NCBI RefSeq assembly: GCF_010119235.1
Contig: NZ_JAAATZ010000001.1
Coordinates: 1,022,501 to 1,086,500, forward strand
Source: Flavobacterium phycosphaerae
GTDB taxonomy: Bacteria; Bacteroidota; Bacteroidia; Flavobacteriales; Flavobacteriaceae
Direction: 5' to 3'
Length of the DNA: 64,000 nucleotides
Below, one piece after another: positions 1-8,152 of the stretch; the stretch's first letter is position 1, and every line of letters begins with the position of its first letter. The notes under the pieces were generated by a model. That model did not search any database, was not told where the DNA came from, and saw only the letters and a program-made list of their open reading frames with translations. The translations under genes and the position numbers were made by a program.

Positions 1-1319
1 TTCGTTACCGTCTTTTTGAAGGTCACACGCCTTATTTTACGCTATTACTTGGTTTATTGTTGTTGAGTGTTACTGCTGTTGAGCTGAGTAAGCTATTCAA
101 GTTAAATCACATTTATTCCTATCTCTTCTGCGCGATTTTTTTATCTTTTCCTCAAATGTCTTATCAATTGATATTTACCATGCAGGCAGATGTTGTCCCA
201 TTGGGCTTTCTGCTTTCTGTTGTAGGGGTTAATTTATTTTTGCAAAGTACACATAATTTTTTTTCCGTTAAGTCATTGGGGTTCTTTTTGGCTTCAGCAT
301 TGGTTTTAATGTTTGTGATTTCCATCTATCAGGCACTTATTTTTTTACCAATTATCCTTTTCTTGATTCTTTTTCTCCAAAGTTGTGATTTGGAAGATTT
401 CAAATTTAAAAACGAATTCTTAAAAGGAATTCAGTTTAGTGCATTGTTGATTTTATCGGCTCTGCTTTATTACATATCTGTAAAATTATTATGTCCTCCG
501 GTTGAAGGAGGCTATTTATCTTCCTATACCTCAGGAGATTCCAGTAACCGTTTTTCAAATTTCTACCAGCTTTGGACAAACAACTTAAAAGGAAAATTTT
601 ATTACGGCGAAAGAACCTATTTACTGTCGTCTCTTATAGGAATGGCATTACTGATTAAATTTGGCATTCAGAAAAAACTTTTCATTTACAGGTTTATTGC
701 GTTATTCTTTATTCTTTTAGTTCCATTTTTCATTTCTTTTTTTATTACCAACAACACAAATCCTCCTAGAATTTATGTAGCTAGCGGCATCGTTTTTGCC
801 TTTTTGTTTGCTTATTTTTCGAAAGAATTGAAAGCTGAAAAGATTGTTGTAATAGCTTGTTCACTTATCTTTTTGACCCATTTGTATTTTATAACCCAAT
901 TGTTTTATTCAAACTATAAAATTTACAATCACGACAAAGAAATTGCCAAGAAGATAGATTACACAATTCAAACAAAATACCCAACATTTGATGCTAATGT
1001 AAATTATGTGTATTTCTTTGGGGGGCTGCCATATGAACACCATGAAAAATATAGATTACCAAATTCTGAGGTCTTTGGAGGATCTTTATTTTCTTGGGAT
1101 AATGGAAATAATTATCGAATAGTTAATTTTTTCAAATTTACAGATATCGCTTATTATAAATTTATTGATAATAAAGAAACCTACAGCAAAATTAAAGATT
1201 CAATGGCAACTATGCCTATTTGGCCTAATCCCGAATCTGTAAAAATGATTAGTAATGTAATTGTTGTAAAATTAGGAGCTCAAAAAGGCGCTCCTTTACC
1301 AGGCAATATTGATAATTAA
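1..1319 (+). CDS. GtrII-like polytopic glucosyltransferase-domain membrane protein (5' end cut by window)
   Basis: The reading frame is open from base 3, so the start lies outside the window; the first possible internal start is a TTG at 57 and is probably not used. The visible part is about 438 residues with many long hydrophobic segments (roughly ten membrane helices) and a polar C-terminal third. This organisation fits the GtrII/glucosyltransferase-domain family, which transfers sugars from undecaprenyl-phosphate carriers on the periplasmic side. The next gene is a GtrB-like family 2 glycosyltransferase starting within 5 bases of the stop, which is the partner expected for such a protein. 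The family call rests on overall pattern and context, not on a catalytic motif. Confidence 0.6.
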   Translation, partial: RYRLFEGHTPYFTLLLGLLLLSVTAVELSKLFKLNHIYSYLFCAIFLSFPQMSYQLIFTMQADVVPLGFLLSVVGVNLFLQSTHNFFSVKSLGFFLASALVLMFVISIYQALIFLPIILFLILFLQSCDLEDFKFKNEFLKGIQFSALLILSALLYYISVKLLCPPVEGGYLSSYTSGDSSNRFSNFYQLWTNNLKGKFYYGERTYLLSSLIGMALLIKFGIQKKLFIYRFIALFFILLVPFFISFFITNNTNPPRIYVASGIVFAFLFAYFSKELKAEKIVVIACSLIFLTHLYFITQLFYSNYKIYNHDKEIAKKIDYTIQTKYPTFDANVNYVYFFGGLPYEHHEKYRLPNSEVFGGSLFSWDNGNNYRIVNFFKFTDIAYYKFIDNKETYSKIKDSMATMPIWPNPESVKMISNVIVVKLGAQKGAPLPGNIDN

Positions 1320-1323
1320 TAAT

Positions 1324-2271
1324 ATGCAAAAACCCATTATAGGCATCATTTCCCCTTGTTATAACGAGGAATTGGTATTAAATGAAACTACTGTTCAAAT
1401 CAATACAATCATTTCTGATTTAATTTCAAGGAACATTGTTTCTGAAAAGAGCTTTGCGGTCTTTGTTGATGACGGAAGTAAAGATAAAACCTGGGAGCTT
1501 ATCGAAGAAAAAGCTGCTGGATTACTACATGTAAAAGGATTAAAATTAGCCGGGAACGTAGGCCATCAGAATGCGCTTCTTGCCGGATTGATGGCTTTTA
1601 AAGATGAAGCCGATGCTTTAATTTCGATAGATGCCGATTTACAGGATGATGTTCGCGTAATTGAAGAGATGATCCTTAAATTCAAGCTTGGCGTTGATGT
1701 AGTTTATGGTGTCAGAAAAGAAAGACCAACAGATACTTTTTTTAAGAAAAACACAGCTTTGCTTTTCTACAACCTAATGAAAATAATGAAAGTAAACATT
1801 GTTTACAACCACGCTGATTACAGGTTATGCAGCAAAAGGGTTTTGAACTCTTTGTCAGAGTTTGGCGAAGTCAATCTATTCTTAAGAGGAATTATCCCTA
1901 CAATTGGCTTTACTAAAGAAAATGTTTATTATGACCGTTTAGAGCGTTTTGCTGGAGAATCTAAATACCCTTTGAGAAAAATGCTCACATTTGCCTGGAA
2001 TGGTATTACTTCTTTTAGCAATTATCCTTTGCGATTGGTAACCATTATTGGCTTTGTCATTTTTTTCTTTTGCCTTCTAATGTCTGGATATGCCTTATTT
2101 TCACTTTACCGGCATAATGTTGTTCCAGGATGGTTGTCTACCGTTTTACCTATGTATTTTTTAGGTGGAGTTCAATTATTTTGTTTCGGAATCCTTGGCG
2201 AGTATATTGGCAAAATTTACCTCGAAGTCAAAAAGAGACCCCGTTATTTTATAGATAAAAGGGTTGACTAA
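1324..2271 (+). CDS. Family 2 glycosyltransferase, GtrB/DPM1-like (polyprenyl-phosphate sugar transferase)
   Basis: A 315-residue protein. The N-terminal GT-A domain has the nucleotide-binding VDDGSKD motif (about residues 48-54) and the metal-binding DAD of SIDADLQDD (about 103-105). Two C-terminal membrane helices (about 235-260 and 270-295) are followed by the basic KKRPRYF tail typical of GtrB-type enzymes, which load a hexose onto undecaprenyl phosphate at the cytoplasmic face. An in-frame TTG at 1309 overlaps the preceding gene; ATG 1324 is chosen because it gives the usual N-terminus before the PCYNEE motif. It is probably translationally coupled to the GtrII-like gene. It converges on rfbD with a 4-base overlap. 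Confidence 0.85.
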   Translation: MQKPIIGIISPCYNEELVLNETTVQINTIISDLISRNIVSEKSFAVFVDDGSKDKTWELIEEKAAGLLHVKGLKLAGNVGHQNALLAGLMAFKDEADALISIDADLQDDVRVIEEMILKFKLGVDVVYGVRKERPTDTFFKKNTALLFYNLMKIMKVNIVYNHADYRLCSKRVLNSLSEFGEVNLFLRGIIPTIGFTKENVYYDRLERFAGESKYPLRKMLTFAWNGITSFSNYPLRLVTIIGFVIFFFCLLMSGYALFSLYRHNVVPGWLSTVLPMYFLGGVQLFCFGILGEYIGKIYLEVKKRPRYFIDKRVD

Positions 2272-3131
2272 TTTGTTATTTTAGTGTTTTTTAAACTGTC
2301 TTCCCAGCTGTCAATCCTTATTCCAAAAACCCTTTTCATTTTCCCTTTATCCAAAACACTATAAGCCGGTCTTTTAGCCGGAGTAGGATAATTGGAAGTA
2401 GGTATTGGAAGTAAATTTATGTTTATATGGTTTACTTCAAATATTTTTTTTGCAAAATCATACCAACTGCATTGCCCTTCATTGCTAAAGTTATAAATGC
2501 CAAAGTTGTTGGTTGTTGGTTGTTGGTTGTTGGTTTGAATGATTTTTATCAAAGCCTCTGCCAAATCAACGGCATGGGTTGGCGTTCCTATTTGATCATT
2601 TACTACTGAGAGTGAGTCTCTTTCTGAAGCCAAACGCAACATAGTTTTCATGAAATTGTTGCCAAATTGTGAATACACCCAAGAAGTTCTGATAATGTAA
2701 TATTCAGTCATTATTTCCCGAATAGCGTGCTCTCCATCGAGTTTGGTCTGTCCGTAAACTCCCATCGGATTGGTACTGTCTTCTTCCGTATAAGGAATAG
2801 TTTTACTTCCGTCAAAAACGAAATCCGTAGATACATGAAGTAAAACCGTTTGTTGTTTTTGGCAGACTTCGGCCAAATTTTGGGCTCCCACTACATTAAT
2901 TAAATATGCTTTTTCGGGTTCACTTTCGGCTTTGTCAACCGCTGTATACGCTGCTGAATTGATGCAATAGTGAGGTTGGTATTTTGCAAAAACCGTTGCA
3001 CAATTATTTTTATCCGTAATATCTAAATCGGCTGAAGCACAAAAAACAAACGAAATCTCAGGGTAATTCCCCGAAACCAATTGAAGGGCTTGCCCTAATT
3101 GTCCGTTGGCACCTGTTACTAAAACTACCAT
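2268..3131 (-). CDS. rfbD: dTDP-4-dehydrorhamnose reductase
   Basis: A 287-residue short-chain dehydrogenase that carries out the last step of dTDP-L-rhamnose synthesis, NAD(P)H reduction of the 4-keto sugar. Visible features are the N-terminal Rossmann motif VTGANGQLG (about residues 5-13), STDFVFDG (about 101-108) and the catalytic YGQTK pair (Y126, K130). It overlaps rfbC by 7 bases in the order rfbA-rfbC-rfbD on the minus strand. The odd part is residues 200-209, an Asn/Gln/Thr-rich stretch encoded by a perfect 7-bp tandem repeat just before the conserved GIYNFSN segment. A gain or loss of one unit would shift the frame and remove the last quarter of the protein. Confidence 0.93.
   Translation of the reverse strand: MVVLVTGANGQLGQALQLVSGNYPEISFVFCASADLDITDKNNCATVFAKYQPHYCINSAAYTAVDKAESEPEKAYLINVVGAQNLAEVCQKQQTVLLHVSTDFVFDGSKTIPYTEEDSTNPMGVYGQTKLDGEHAIREIMTEYYIIRTSWVYSQFGNNFMKTMLRLASERDSLSVVNDQIGTPTHAVDLAEALIKIIQTNNQQPTTNNFGIYNFSNEGQCSWYDFAKKIFEVNHININLLPIPTSNYPTPAKRPAYSVLDKGKMKRVFGIRIDSWEDSLKNTKITN
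2505..2532. repeat. Perfect heptanucleotide tandem repeat (GTTGTTG x4) inside rfbD
   Basis: Four contiguous perfect copies of GTTGTTG lie inside the rfbD coding sequence. The unit length is not a multiple of three, so slipped-strand changes in copy number would change the reading frame. It encodes the low-complexity Asn/Gln/Thr loop at residues about 200-209. Confidence 0.95.
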
Positions 3132-3676
3132 GCTTTTTTGGCATTTTCTAACGTAGGCAGCATTTTATCTTTTTCAGAAATAATCAATTTTTCAACTGGA
3201 AAATTCCAATCAATATTGATGGTTTTATCATTATAAATGATACCGCCTTCGCTTTCTTTGTTATAAAAATTATCACATTTATAAAAGAAAGTGGCCGTGT
3301 TGCTCAAGACTAAAAATCCATGAGCAAAACCTCTTGGTACAAAAAACTGTTTTTGATTTTCACCGGTCAAAAATACCGATTCGTATTGACCGAAAGTGGG
3401 TGAATCAGGTCTGATATCAACCGCTACATCTATCACTTCGCCTTGTAAAACTCTAACCAATTTGGCCTGCGCATGCTCACCGGTTTGGTAGTGCAATCCG
3501 CGTAAAACCCCTTTGGAAGAATAGGATTGGTTGTCTTGAACAAAATGAACTTCAGTTCCGATGCCGTTTTGAAATGTTTTTTGATTAAAACTTTCCATGA
3601 AATAACCTCTTTCGTCGCTGATGATTTTGGGTTCAATAATATAACAACCCTCCAGTTTTGTCGGAATAAAATTCAT
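3125..3676 (-). CDS. rfbC: dTDP-4-dehydrorhamnose 3,5-epimerase
   Basis: A 183-residue cupin-fold epimerase acting on dTDP-4-keto-6-deoxyglucose. It has the family hallmarks: DERGYFMESF near the N-terminus, the catalytic His in LRGLHYQ (H62), the PRGFAHGF strand and the late YKCDNFYN segment carrying the active-site Tyr. Its length matches the usual 180-190 residues. It lies 3 bases downstream of rfbA and overlaps the start of rfbD, so the three genes are almost certainly one transcript. Confidence 0.95.
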   Translation of the reverse strand: MNFIPTKLEGCYIIEPKIISDERGYFMESFNQKTFQNGIGTEVHFVQDNQSYSSKGVLRGLHYQTGEHAQAKLVRVLQGEVIDVAVDIRPDSPTFGQYESVFLTGENQKQFFVPRGFAHGFLVLSNTATFFYKCDNFYNKESEGGIIYNDKTINIDWNFPVEKLIISEKDKMLPTLENAKKAW

Positions 3677-3679
3677 AGT

Positions 3680-4537
3680 TTAAATCAAGCTTACTAAATG
3701 TGTACCGTAACCGCTTTTTAATAAGGGTTGGGCTAATTTTTTTAATTGCTCCGAATCGATAAAGCCCATTTTATAGGCAGCTTCTTCAATGGCACCAATT
3801 TTCAATCCTTGTCTTTCTTCAATAACTTGTACAAACTGACTGGCCTGCATTAAAGAATTGAACGTTCCTGTATCGAGCCAAGCAGTTCCTCTGTCGAGTA
3901 TGCTTACTTTGAGTTTGCCTCTTTTTAAATATTCTTTATTGATATCGGTAATTTCCAATTCACCACGATGGCTTGGTTTGATATTAGCCGCTATGTCTAC
4001 CACATCGTTGTCGTAAAAATAAATACCCGGAACAGCAAAGTTTGATTTGGGTTTTTCAGGTTTTTCTTCTATAGAAAGTACCTTCCCGTTTTCGTCAAAT
4101 TCTACTACGCCATAACGTTCAGGATCATGAACATGATAAGCATAAATGATACCGCCGTCGGGGTTATTATTAGCCAAAAGTAAATCAGATAGACCGGTTC
4201 CGTAAAAAATATTATCTCCAAGAACCAAGGCTACTTTATCGTCTCCGATAAATTCTTTTCCAATGATAAAGGCTTCTGCCAATCCGTTTGGATTTTCTTG
4301 TACGGCGTACTCAAAACGACATCCTAATGATTTTCCATCGCCCAACAGCTGTCGGAATAAAGGCAAATCATGGGGTGTTGAAATGATTAATATCTCTCGA
4401 ATCCCTGACCACATTAACGTGGATAGCGGATAGTAAATCATGGGTTTGTCGTAAATAGGCATCAACTGTTTACTGACCGCTAATGTTAACGGATGCAAAC
4501 GCGTTCCTGAACCTCCGGCAAGTATAATTCCTTTCAT
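3680..4537 (-). CDS. rfbA: Glucose-1-phosphate thymidylyltransferase
   Basis: A 285-residue nucleotidyltransferase that makes dTDP-glucose from dTTP and glucose-1-phosphate, the first committed step to dTDP-rhamnose. It has the N-terminal pyrophosphorylase signature [11 protein letters not shown] (about 8-18), followed by [15 protein letters not shown] and the sugar-binding EEKPEKPKS segment. Length and motifs are standard. It sits between the chain-length-like membrane protein and rfbC. rfbB, the 4,6-dehydratase needed to complete the pathway, is absent from this window. Confidence 0.95.
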   Translation of the reverse strand: MKGIILAGGSGTRLHPLTLAVSKQLMPIYDKPMIYYPLSTLMWSGIREILIISTPHDLPLFRQLLGDGKSLGCRFEYAVQENPNGLAEAFIIGKEFIGDDKVALVLGDNIFYGTGLSDLLLANNNPDGGIIYAYHVHDPERYGVVEFDENGKVLSIEEKPEKPKSNFAVPGIYFYDNDVVDIAANIKPSHRGELEITDINKEYLKRGKLKVSILDRGTAWLDTGTFNSLMQASQFVQVIEERQGLKIGAIEEAAYKMGFIDSEQLKKLAQPLLKSGYGTHLVSLI

Positions 4538-4540
4538 AGA

Positions 4541-5524
4541 TTAAGCATTCATTTTGGCCATCTGGTGTTTATAATAGGATTTGAAAAATCCGGCTAAGAG
4601 AAATAGAAAAAGAAATAAAAATGGCAGTACCAATTTCATTTTTCCGTTGGTTGACTTATTATTCTTGATGTTTAACGTCACACTGTTGTCTTTAACAATT
4701 CTATCAAGATTAACCAATTCCAAACGACGTGCGCCTTGTTCTGTTACCAGAGCGTCTTTAGTTTTGATAACGTCTCCTAATTGAGAGTTTTCATTGTAGT
4801 ATACCAGTTTATCACTTTTTTGTGAACCATTTGTGGTGTTTGAAAAAGCATTCAAAAATCCGTTTATCTGAGAAATAATTGAATCGTTTTGAACCATTTT
4901 GATCTTAATATTTTCCAAATAGGCTTTTTGAATCACTGTGTAATAATCTGAATTATTCAAATAATTTAAAAGCGGTTGCACCGTTTTTTCATCTGATGTC
5001 TTGTCTTCGGTGGTGAACGTGATCAAATGATACGGATAGTTTTTACTGGTCAACGTTTCGGTAACAATTTTTTTAATATCACCATCCTCGGCTAATAATT
5101 TAATCAATTCAAAGTTTTGAGCTTTGTTATCAATAAATTTATAGACATCTGTAATCGGAACAACCTCTATTTTTAAAAAACTTTTAGGCTTTTTTAATCC
5201 CACTACCTCTTTCAAAAAAACAGTGTCATTATCAGCAATTTTTGAATTGATTAGCTCTATTTTGGCATACAGATAATCGGTAGAATTGAAATTAGGACAA
5301 ACAATTAGCTGATTATCATAAATTTTATTGGTTTTATCTACATAAACCCCAAGCGCTGCTCCAAGGACAAACAAAATACCAACCCAGATGATATTTCTTT
5401 TTAAAAACAAAAACCCTTTGAAAATCTTGGTGGATATACCCTCAAAAAAATCACCTATCTTTCTTGAAATTGCAGACAAGTCTATTTCCTGATTGTCTTT
5501 ATTGCTTTGAGATGTTTCGCTCAT
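4541..5524 (-). CDS. Wzz/chain-length-determinant-like membrane protein
   Basis: A 327-residue protein with the topology of polysaccharide co-polymerases: a cytoplasmic N-terminal segment (1-42), a first membrane helix (about 43-65), a long periplasmic region with predicted coil (66-295), and a second helix (about 299-318) before a short basic tail. It lies 3 bases upstream of rfbA, in a surface-polysaccharide context that fits a role in setting O-antigen or exopolysaccharide chain length. The usual Pro-rich segment before the second helix is weak, so the assignment rests mainly on topology and neighbours. Confidence 0.55.
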   Translation of the reverse strand: MSETSQSNKDNQEIDLSAISRKIGDFFEGISTKIFKGFLFLKRNIIWVGILFVLGAALGVYVDKTNKIYDNQLIVCPNFNSTDYLYAKIELINSKIADNDTVFLKEVVGLKKPKSFLKIEVVPITDVYKFIDNKAQNFELIKLLAEDGDIKKIVTETLTSKNYPYHLITFTTEDKTSDEKTVQPLLNYLNNSDYYTVIQKAYLENIKIKMVQNDSIISQINGFLNAFSNTTNGSQKSDKLVYYNENSQLGDVIKTKDALVTEQGARRLELVNLDRIVKDNSVTLNIKNNKSTNGKMKLVLPFLFLFLFLLAGFFKSYYKHQMAKMNA

Positions 5525-5532
5525 AAAAAAAT

Positions 5533-7224
5533 TTATTTAACGTTAAAAATTTGTTCTAATATTTTAATGGTAATCAAATAAGTCGGTTTCACTCCTGTGG
5601 TTCCTAATCCTCCCGAAGCTAAGGTGCTTCCGGTTTCCAAAGGATTATCCGAAGCATAATAAGCATAGCGTACTTTTACATTCGGGTGAATACTCTTTCT
5701 GATTTTTGAAGCGGATTGGATGGCTTTTTGGTAATAAGCTCCTTCCATCTCCAAACCAATAACTTCCCAAGTAGATTCGTGGAAAAATTTCAACAAGTCT
5801 TTGTTCTGAAGCGATGTGCCCAATACGGTAACCATTGGTCCGGCAAAAACAGGAATGTCATTGCCTTCAAACATCTTGGCCGTTAATTCATTTTCAAACG
5901 GATAGTTATCAGCCGTTCCTTCGTTGATGTGTGCTGAAGGAATCATAATATCGCCTTTACCTCCTTGCAGAATTCCGGCTTTCCCCATGATGGAAACCGA
6001 TTCAACATTAAGCAATGTTTTTTGTTTTCCGTCTTTGTAAGGTTTCAATAATTCATCAATGGTTTCAAAAGCCTGTTCGCCAAAAGCATAATCCATTACG
6101 ATAAGTACCGGACTTTCTTTGCCAACTTTAGCTTTAGGAAAACTGGATTTGTTCCAGTCAATTTTGGCCGTATCAAAAACCTGTACATCAATATTGGTTC
6201 CGGATTGGTCAGGCAGTGAAATCATACCGTGCTTTAAGGCAAAATCAACTACTTTATTTCTAACCGGGTCGGCTCCTGATTTGCTCAATTCTTCATAAAT
6301 AAAGAAATCTGTCTTGTCTTTAAATTTTGGTTTTAAAACCGTAGTGGCAAAAATCGAATTCATTACACTGTGCATGTTGGCACTAATGATGTGAATCGGT
6401 CTTTCCAACAAATCATTAGCTTTCAACGTTTCTTTGATGTTGTTCGCCCAGATTTCTCCGTGGATATGGTGTCCTAATCTTTCTCTTAGTATCGGACTGA
6501 ACGTTATGGTTCTTTTGTTGTTGTCAACAATTTCTTCGATGGCTAATTTTCCTAACCAATAGATTACGTGTAAAAAACGATCCGGTTTCTCTTTAGTAGC
6601 AAACGAATCATAAATGTCAATCACTTCCGAAAAACTTCTTCCCAATACGTTGGCCGCATGTGAAATGGCTCTTTCTTTTTCAATTTGCGTAAGCTTTTTG
6701 TTTTGTATTACTACTTCTTCCAGCTTTTCCCAATCGCGAGTTACCTCAACTTCAATATCGTCTAATAAAACTCTGTCTTTTATTTTATGTGATTCGATAA
6801 AAATAAACGTAAGGTGGGTCAAAATATCATAAATATCCGAACGGCCGCGCGTGATTTCCACGTTCATTTGTTCATCATCTATGCGATAACAGTTTCTTCT
6901 TCTTTTGGGAGGAACTATCGCTTGGAAATGCGATTTTGAATACCCTTCGTCTGAAGTTAAATTGATAAAACGACACTCTTCAATGCCTACCGGAAGTCTT
7001 TCAATTACATAAAGTAGCCCGTTGAGTTCTACTTTTTCTTCGGCTATACTGCCGTAAATTTCCGGTCTTAGAGACAGCAAAGCTTCTCTTAACGTTTCTC
7101 CTGAAACACCCATAGGCTTGTAAAAACCTCTGTTAAATAAATGTCTCATCGTAATGTACAATCGTTCGATAGCTGCCGACGATTCTTGCGCTCTTGAGCG
7201 CGAAATGTTTTTAATTTCTTTCAT
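5533..7224 (-). CDS. Conserved Bacteroidota protein (DUF6909-like) with a nucleoside-phosphorylase-like C-terminal motif
   Basis: A 563-residue soluble protein that I cannot assign to a characterised enzyme; it resembles the DUF6909 group recalled from Flavobacterium annotations. The N-terminal half is helical and basic (PPKRRRN near residue 107). Near the C-terminus, VIGLEMEGAYYQ resembles the MEGA motif with which purine nucleoside phosphorylases and MTA/SAH nucleosidases bind ribose, and it is preceded by a Gly-rich strand (PVFAGPMVTVLGTS). A nucleoside- or sugar-phosphate-binding role is therefore inferred only. A TTG 24 bases upstream is possible, but ATG 7224 is preferred because it lies downstream of a TATATTTG promoter element. 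It lies just upstream of the polysaccharide genes on the same strand. Confidence 0.55.
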   Translation of the reverse strand: MKEIKNISRSRAQESSAAIERLYITMRHLFNRGFYKPMGVSGETLREALLSLRPEIYGSIAEEKVELNGLLYVIERLPVGIEECRFINLTSDEGYSKSHFQAIVPPKRRRNCYRIDDEQMNVEITRGRSDIYDILTHLTFIFIESHKIKDRVLLDDIEVEVTRDWEKLEEVVIQNKKLTQIEKERAISHAANVLGRSFSEVIDIYDSFATKEKPDRFLHVIYWLGKLAIEEIVDNNKRTITFSPILRERLGHHIHGEIWANNIKETLKANDLLERPIHIISANMHSVMNSIFATTVLKPKFKDKTDFFIYEELSKSGADPVRNKVVDFALKHGMISLPDQSGTNIDVQVFDTAKIDWNKSSFPKAKVGKESPVLIVMDYAFGEQAFETIDELLKPYKDGKQKTLLNVESVSIMGKAGILQGGKGDIMIPSAHINEGTADNYPFENELTAKMFEGNDIPVFAGPMVTVLGTSLQNKDLLKFFHESTWEVIGLEMEGAYYQKAIQSASKIRKSIHPNVKVRYAYYASDNPLETGSTLASGGLGTTGVKPTYLITIKILEQIFNVK

Positions 7225-7245
7225 TAAATTATTTTTTCTAACCTG

Positions 7246-7253
7246 CAAATATA
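7246..7253 (-). promoter_or_regulatory. Bacteroidota -7 promoter element TATATTTG
   Basis: A perfect TAnnTTTG -7 element lies on the minus strand about 20 bases before the ATG at 7224. No clear -33 TTG is seen at the right spacing, so the call rests on the -7 element and its position. Confidence 0.5.
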
Positions 7254-7265
7254 GGGTTTTTAAGT

Positions 7266-8144
7266 TTAGTTAGTTAGAATGAGGTTTATGGCCGGTTCAT
7301 TAATCATCATTTTATGGGTTGAGGAGTCATCGGCCGACTTGGTTTCTCTGTTCCATTTTCCGCCATAAAAAGTGTAATAGTAATCACTTGGCACAAAATT
7401 ATAGAGCACTAAAGGATAGTAGGTTTTCTCTACTCGGGTTGTATTTGAATTATAATCGGTAATGGTGTTTTCCACTTTATTCTTTTCAATGATTAGCTTT
7501 TCAAACCCAACAAAGAGGCCGTTTTTAGGCATTCGTAAATTGAAATCAGTAATGTTGAAATACGATTTTTTGACGCCTTTTTTAAGGGTCACTATGTAAT
7601 CTTTCTCCAGTAATTCTTCCCCCGGAAAACCATAGGCATCTACACTGTAAAAATGCAGTCGAATGGTAGCATTCTCTATACTGCTGTCGGTATAAATAGT
7701 AACCTGCTTGAGGAATTTTGTTTTTTTGTATTTGGGTAAATAAGGAAAATATTTAACATCTATCCGTGGACCATTGTCAAAAGCCTGTGCCATTTGGTTT
7801 TTAGTACTGCCAATTTCTATGGTTTTTGTACCAAAGTGCGGCATGATAACCACTTCTTCCAATTGAAACGTTTTGGGAACCATTCTCACTTCACTGACAT
7901 GATTGGCTTTACTCTTTAGTTTTTCATAGCCCAAGGCTGAAAAAATCAAATTGCGGTTTTCTTTGGTATTGATACTAAACTCCCCGTTTTCTTCCGAAGT
8001 GGTGCCGGTTTTTTCGTTTTCAACCGCAATGTTTACATACGAAATGGGTTTACCGGTAAGACTGTCTTTCACCACACCTTTGATTTGAGCCGACAAGGAA
8101 AAACCCAGCAACATCAACAACCAAAACATTCTTTTATCTCTCAT
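7266..8144 (-). CDS. Secreted protein with carboxypeptidase-regulatory-like (CarboxypepD_reg) domain
   Basis: A 292-residue protein with a signal peptide (about 1-20, ending at SLSAQ). A beta-sandwich domain follows (about 21-100): IKGVVKDSLTGKPISYVNIAV and GTTSEENGEFSI are the standard start of CarboxypepD_reg-like domains found at the N-termini of TonB-dependent receptors. The remaining 190 residues are beta-rich and not recognised, and there is no barrel or TonB plug. It is probably periplasmic or outer-membrane associated. It lies 8 bases downstream of the GH3 gene on the same strand, suggesting co-transcription. Confidence 0.75.
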   Translation of the reverse strand: MRDKRMFWLLMLLGFSLSAQIKGVVKDSLTGKPISYVNIAVENEKTGTTSEENGEFSINTKENRNLIFSALGYEKLKSKANHVSEVRMVPKTFQLEEVVIMPHFGTKTIEIGSTKNQMAQAFDNGPRIDVKYFPYLPKYKKTKFLKQVTIYTDSSIENATIRLHFYSVDAYGFPGEELLEKDYIVTLKKGVKKSYFNITDFNLRMPKNGLFVGFEKLIIEKNKVENTITDYNSNTTRVEKTYYPLVLYNFVPSDYYYTFYGGKWNRETKSADDSSTHKMMINEPAINLILTN

Positions 8145-8152
8145 CTTTTCTT

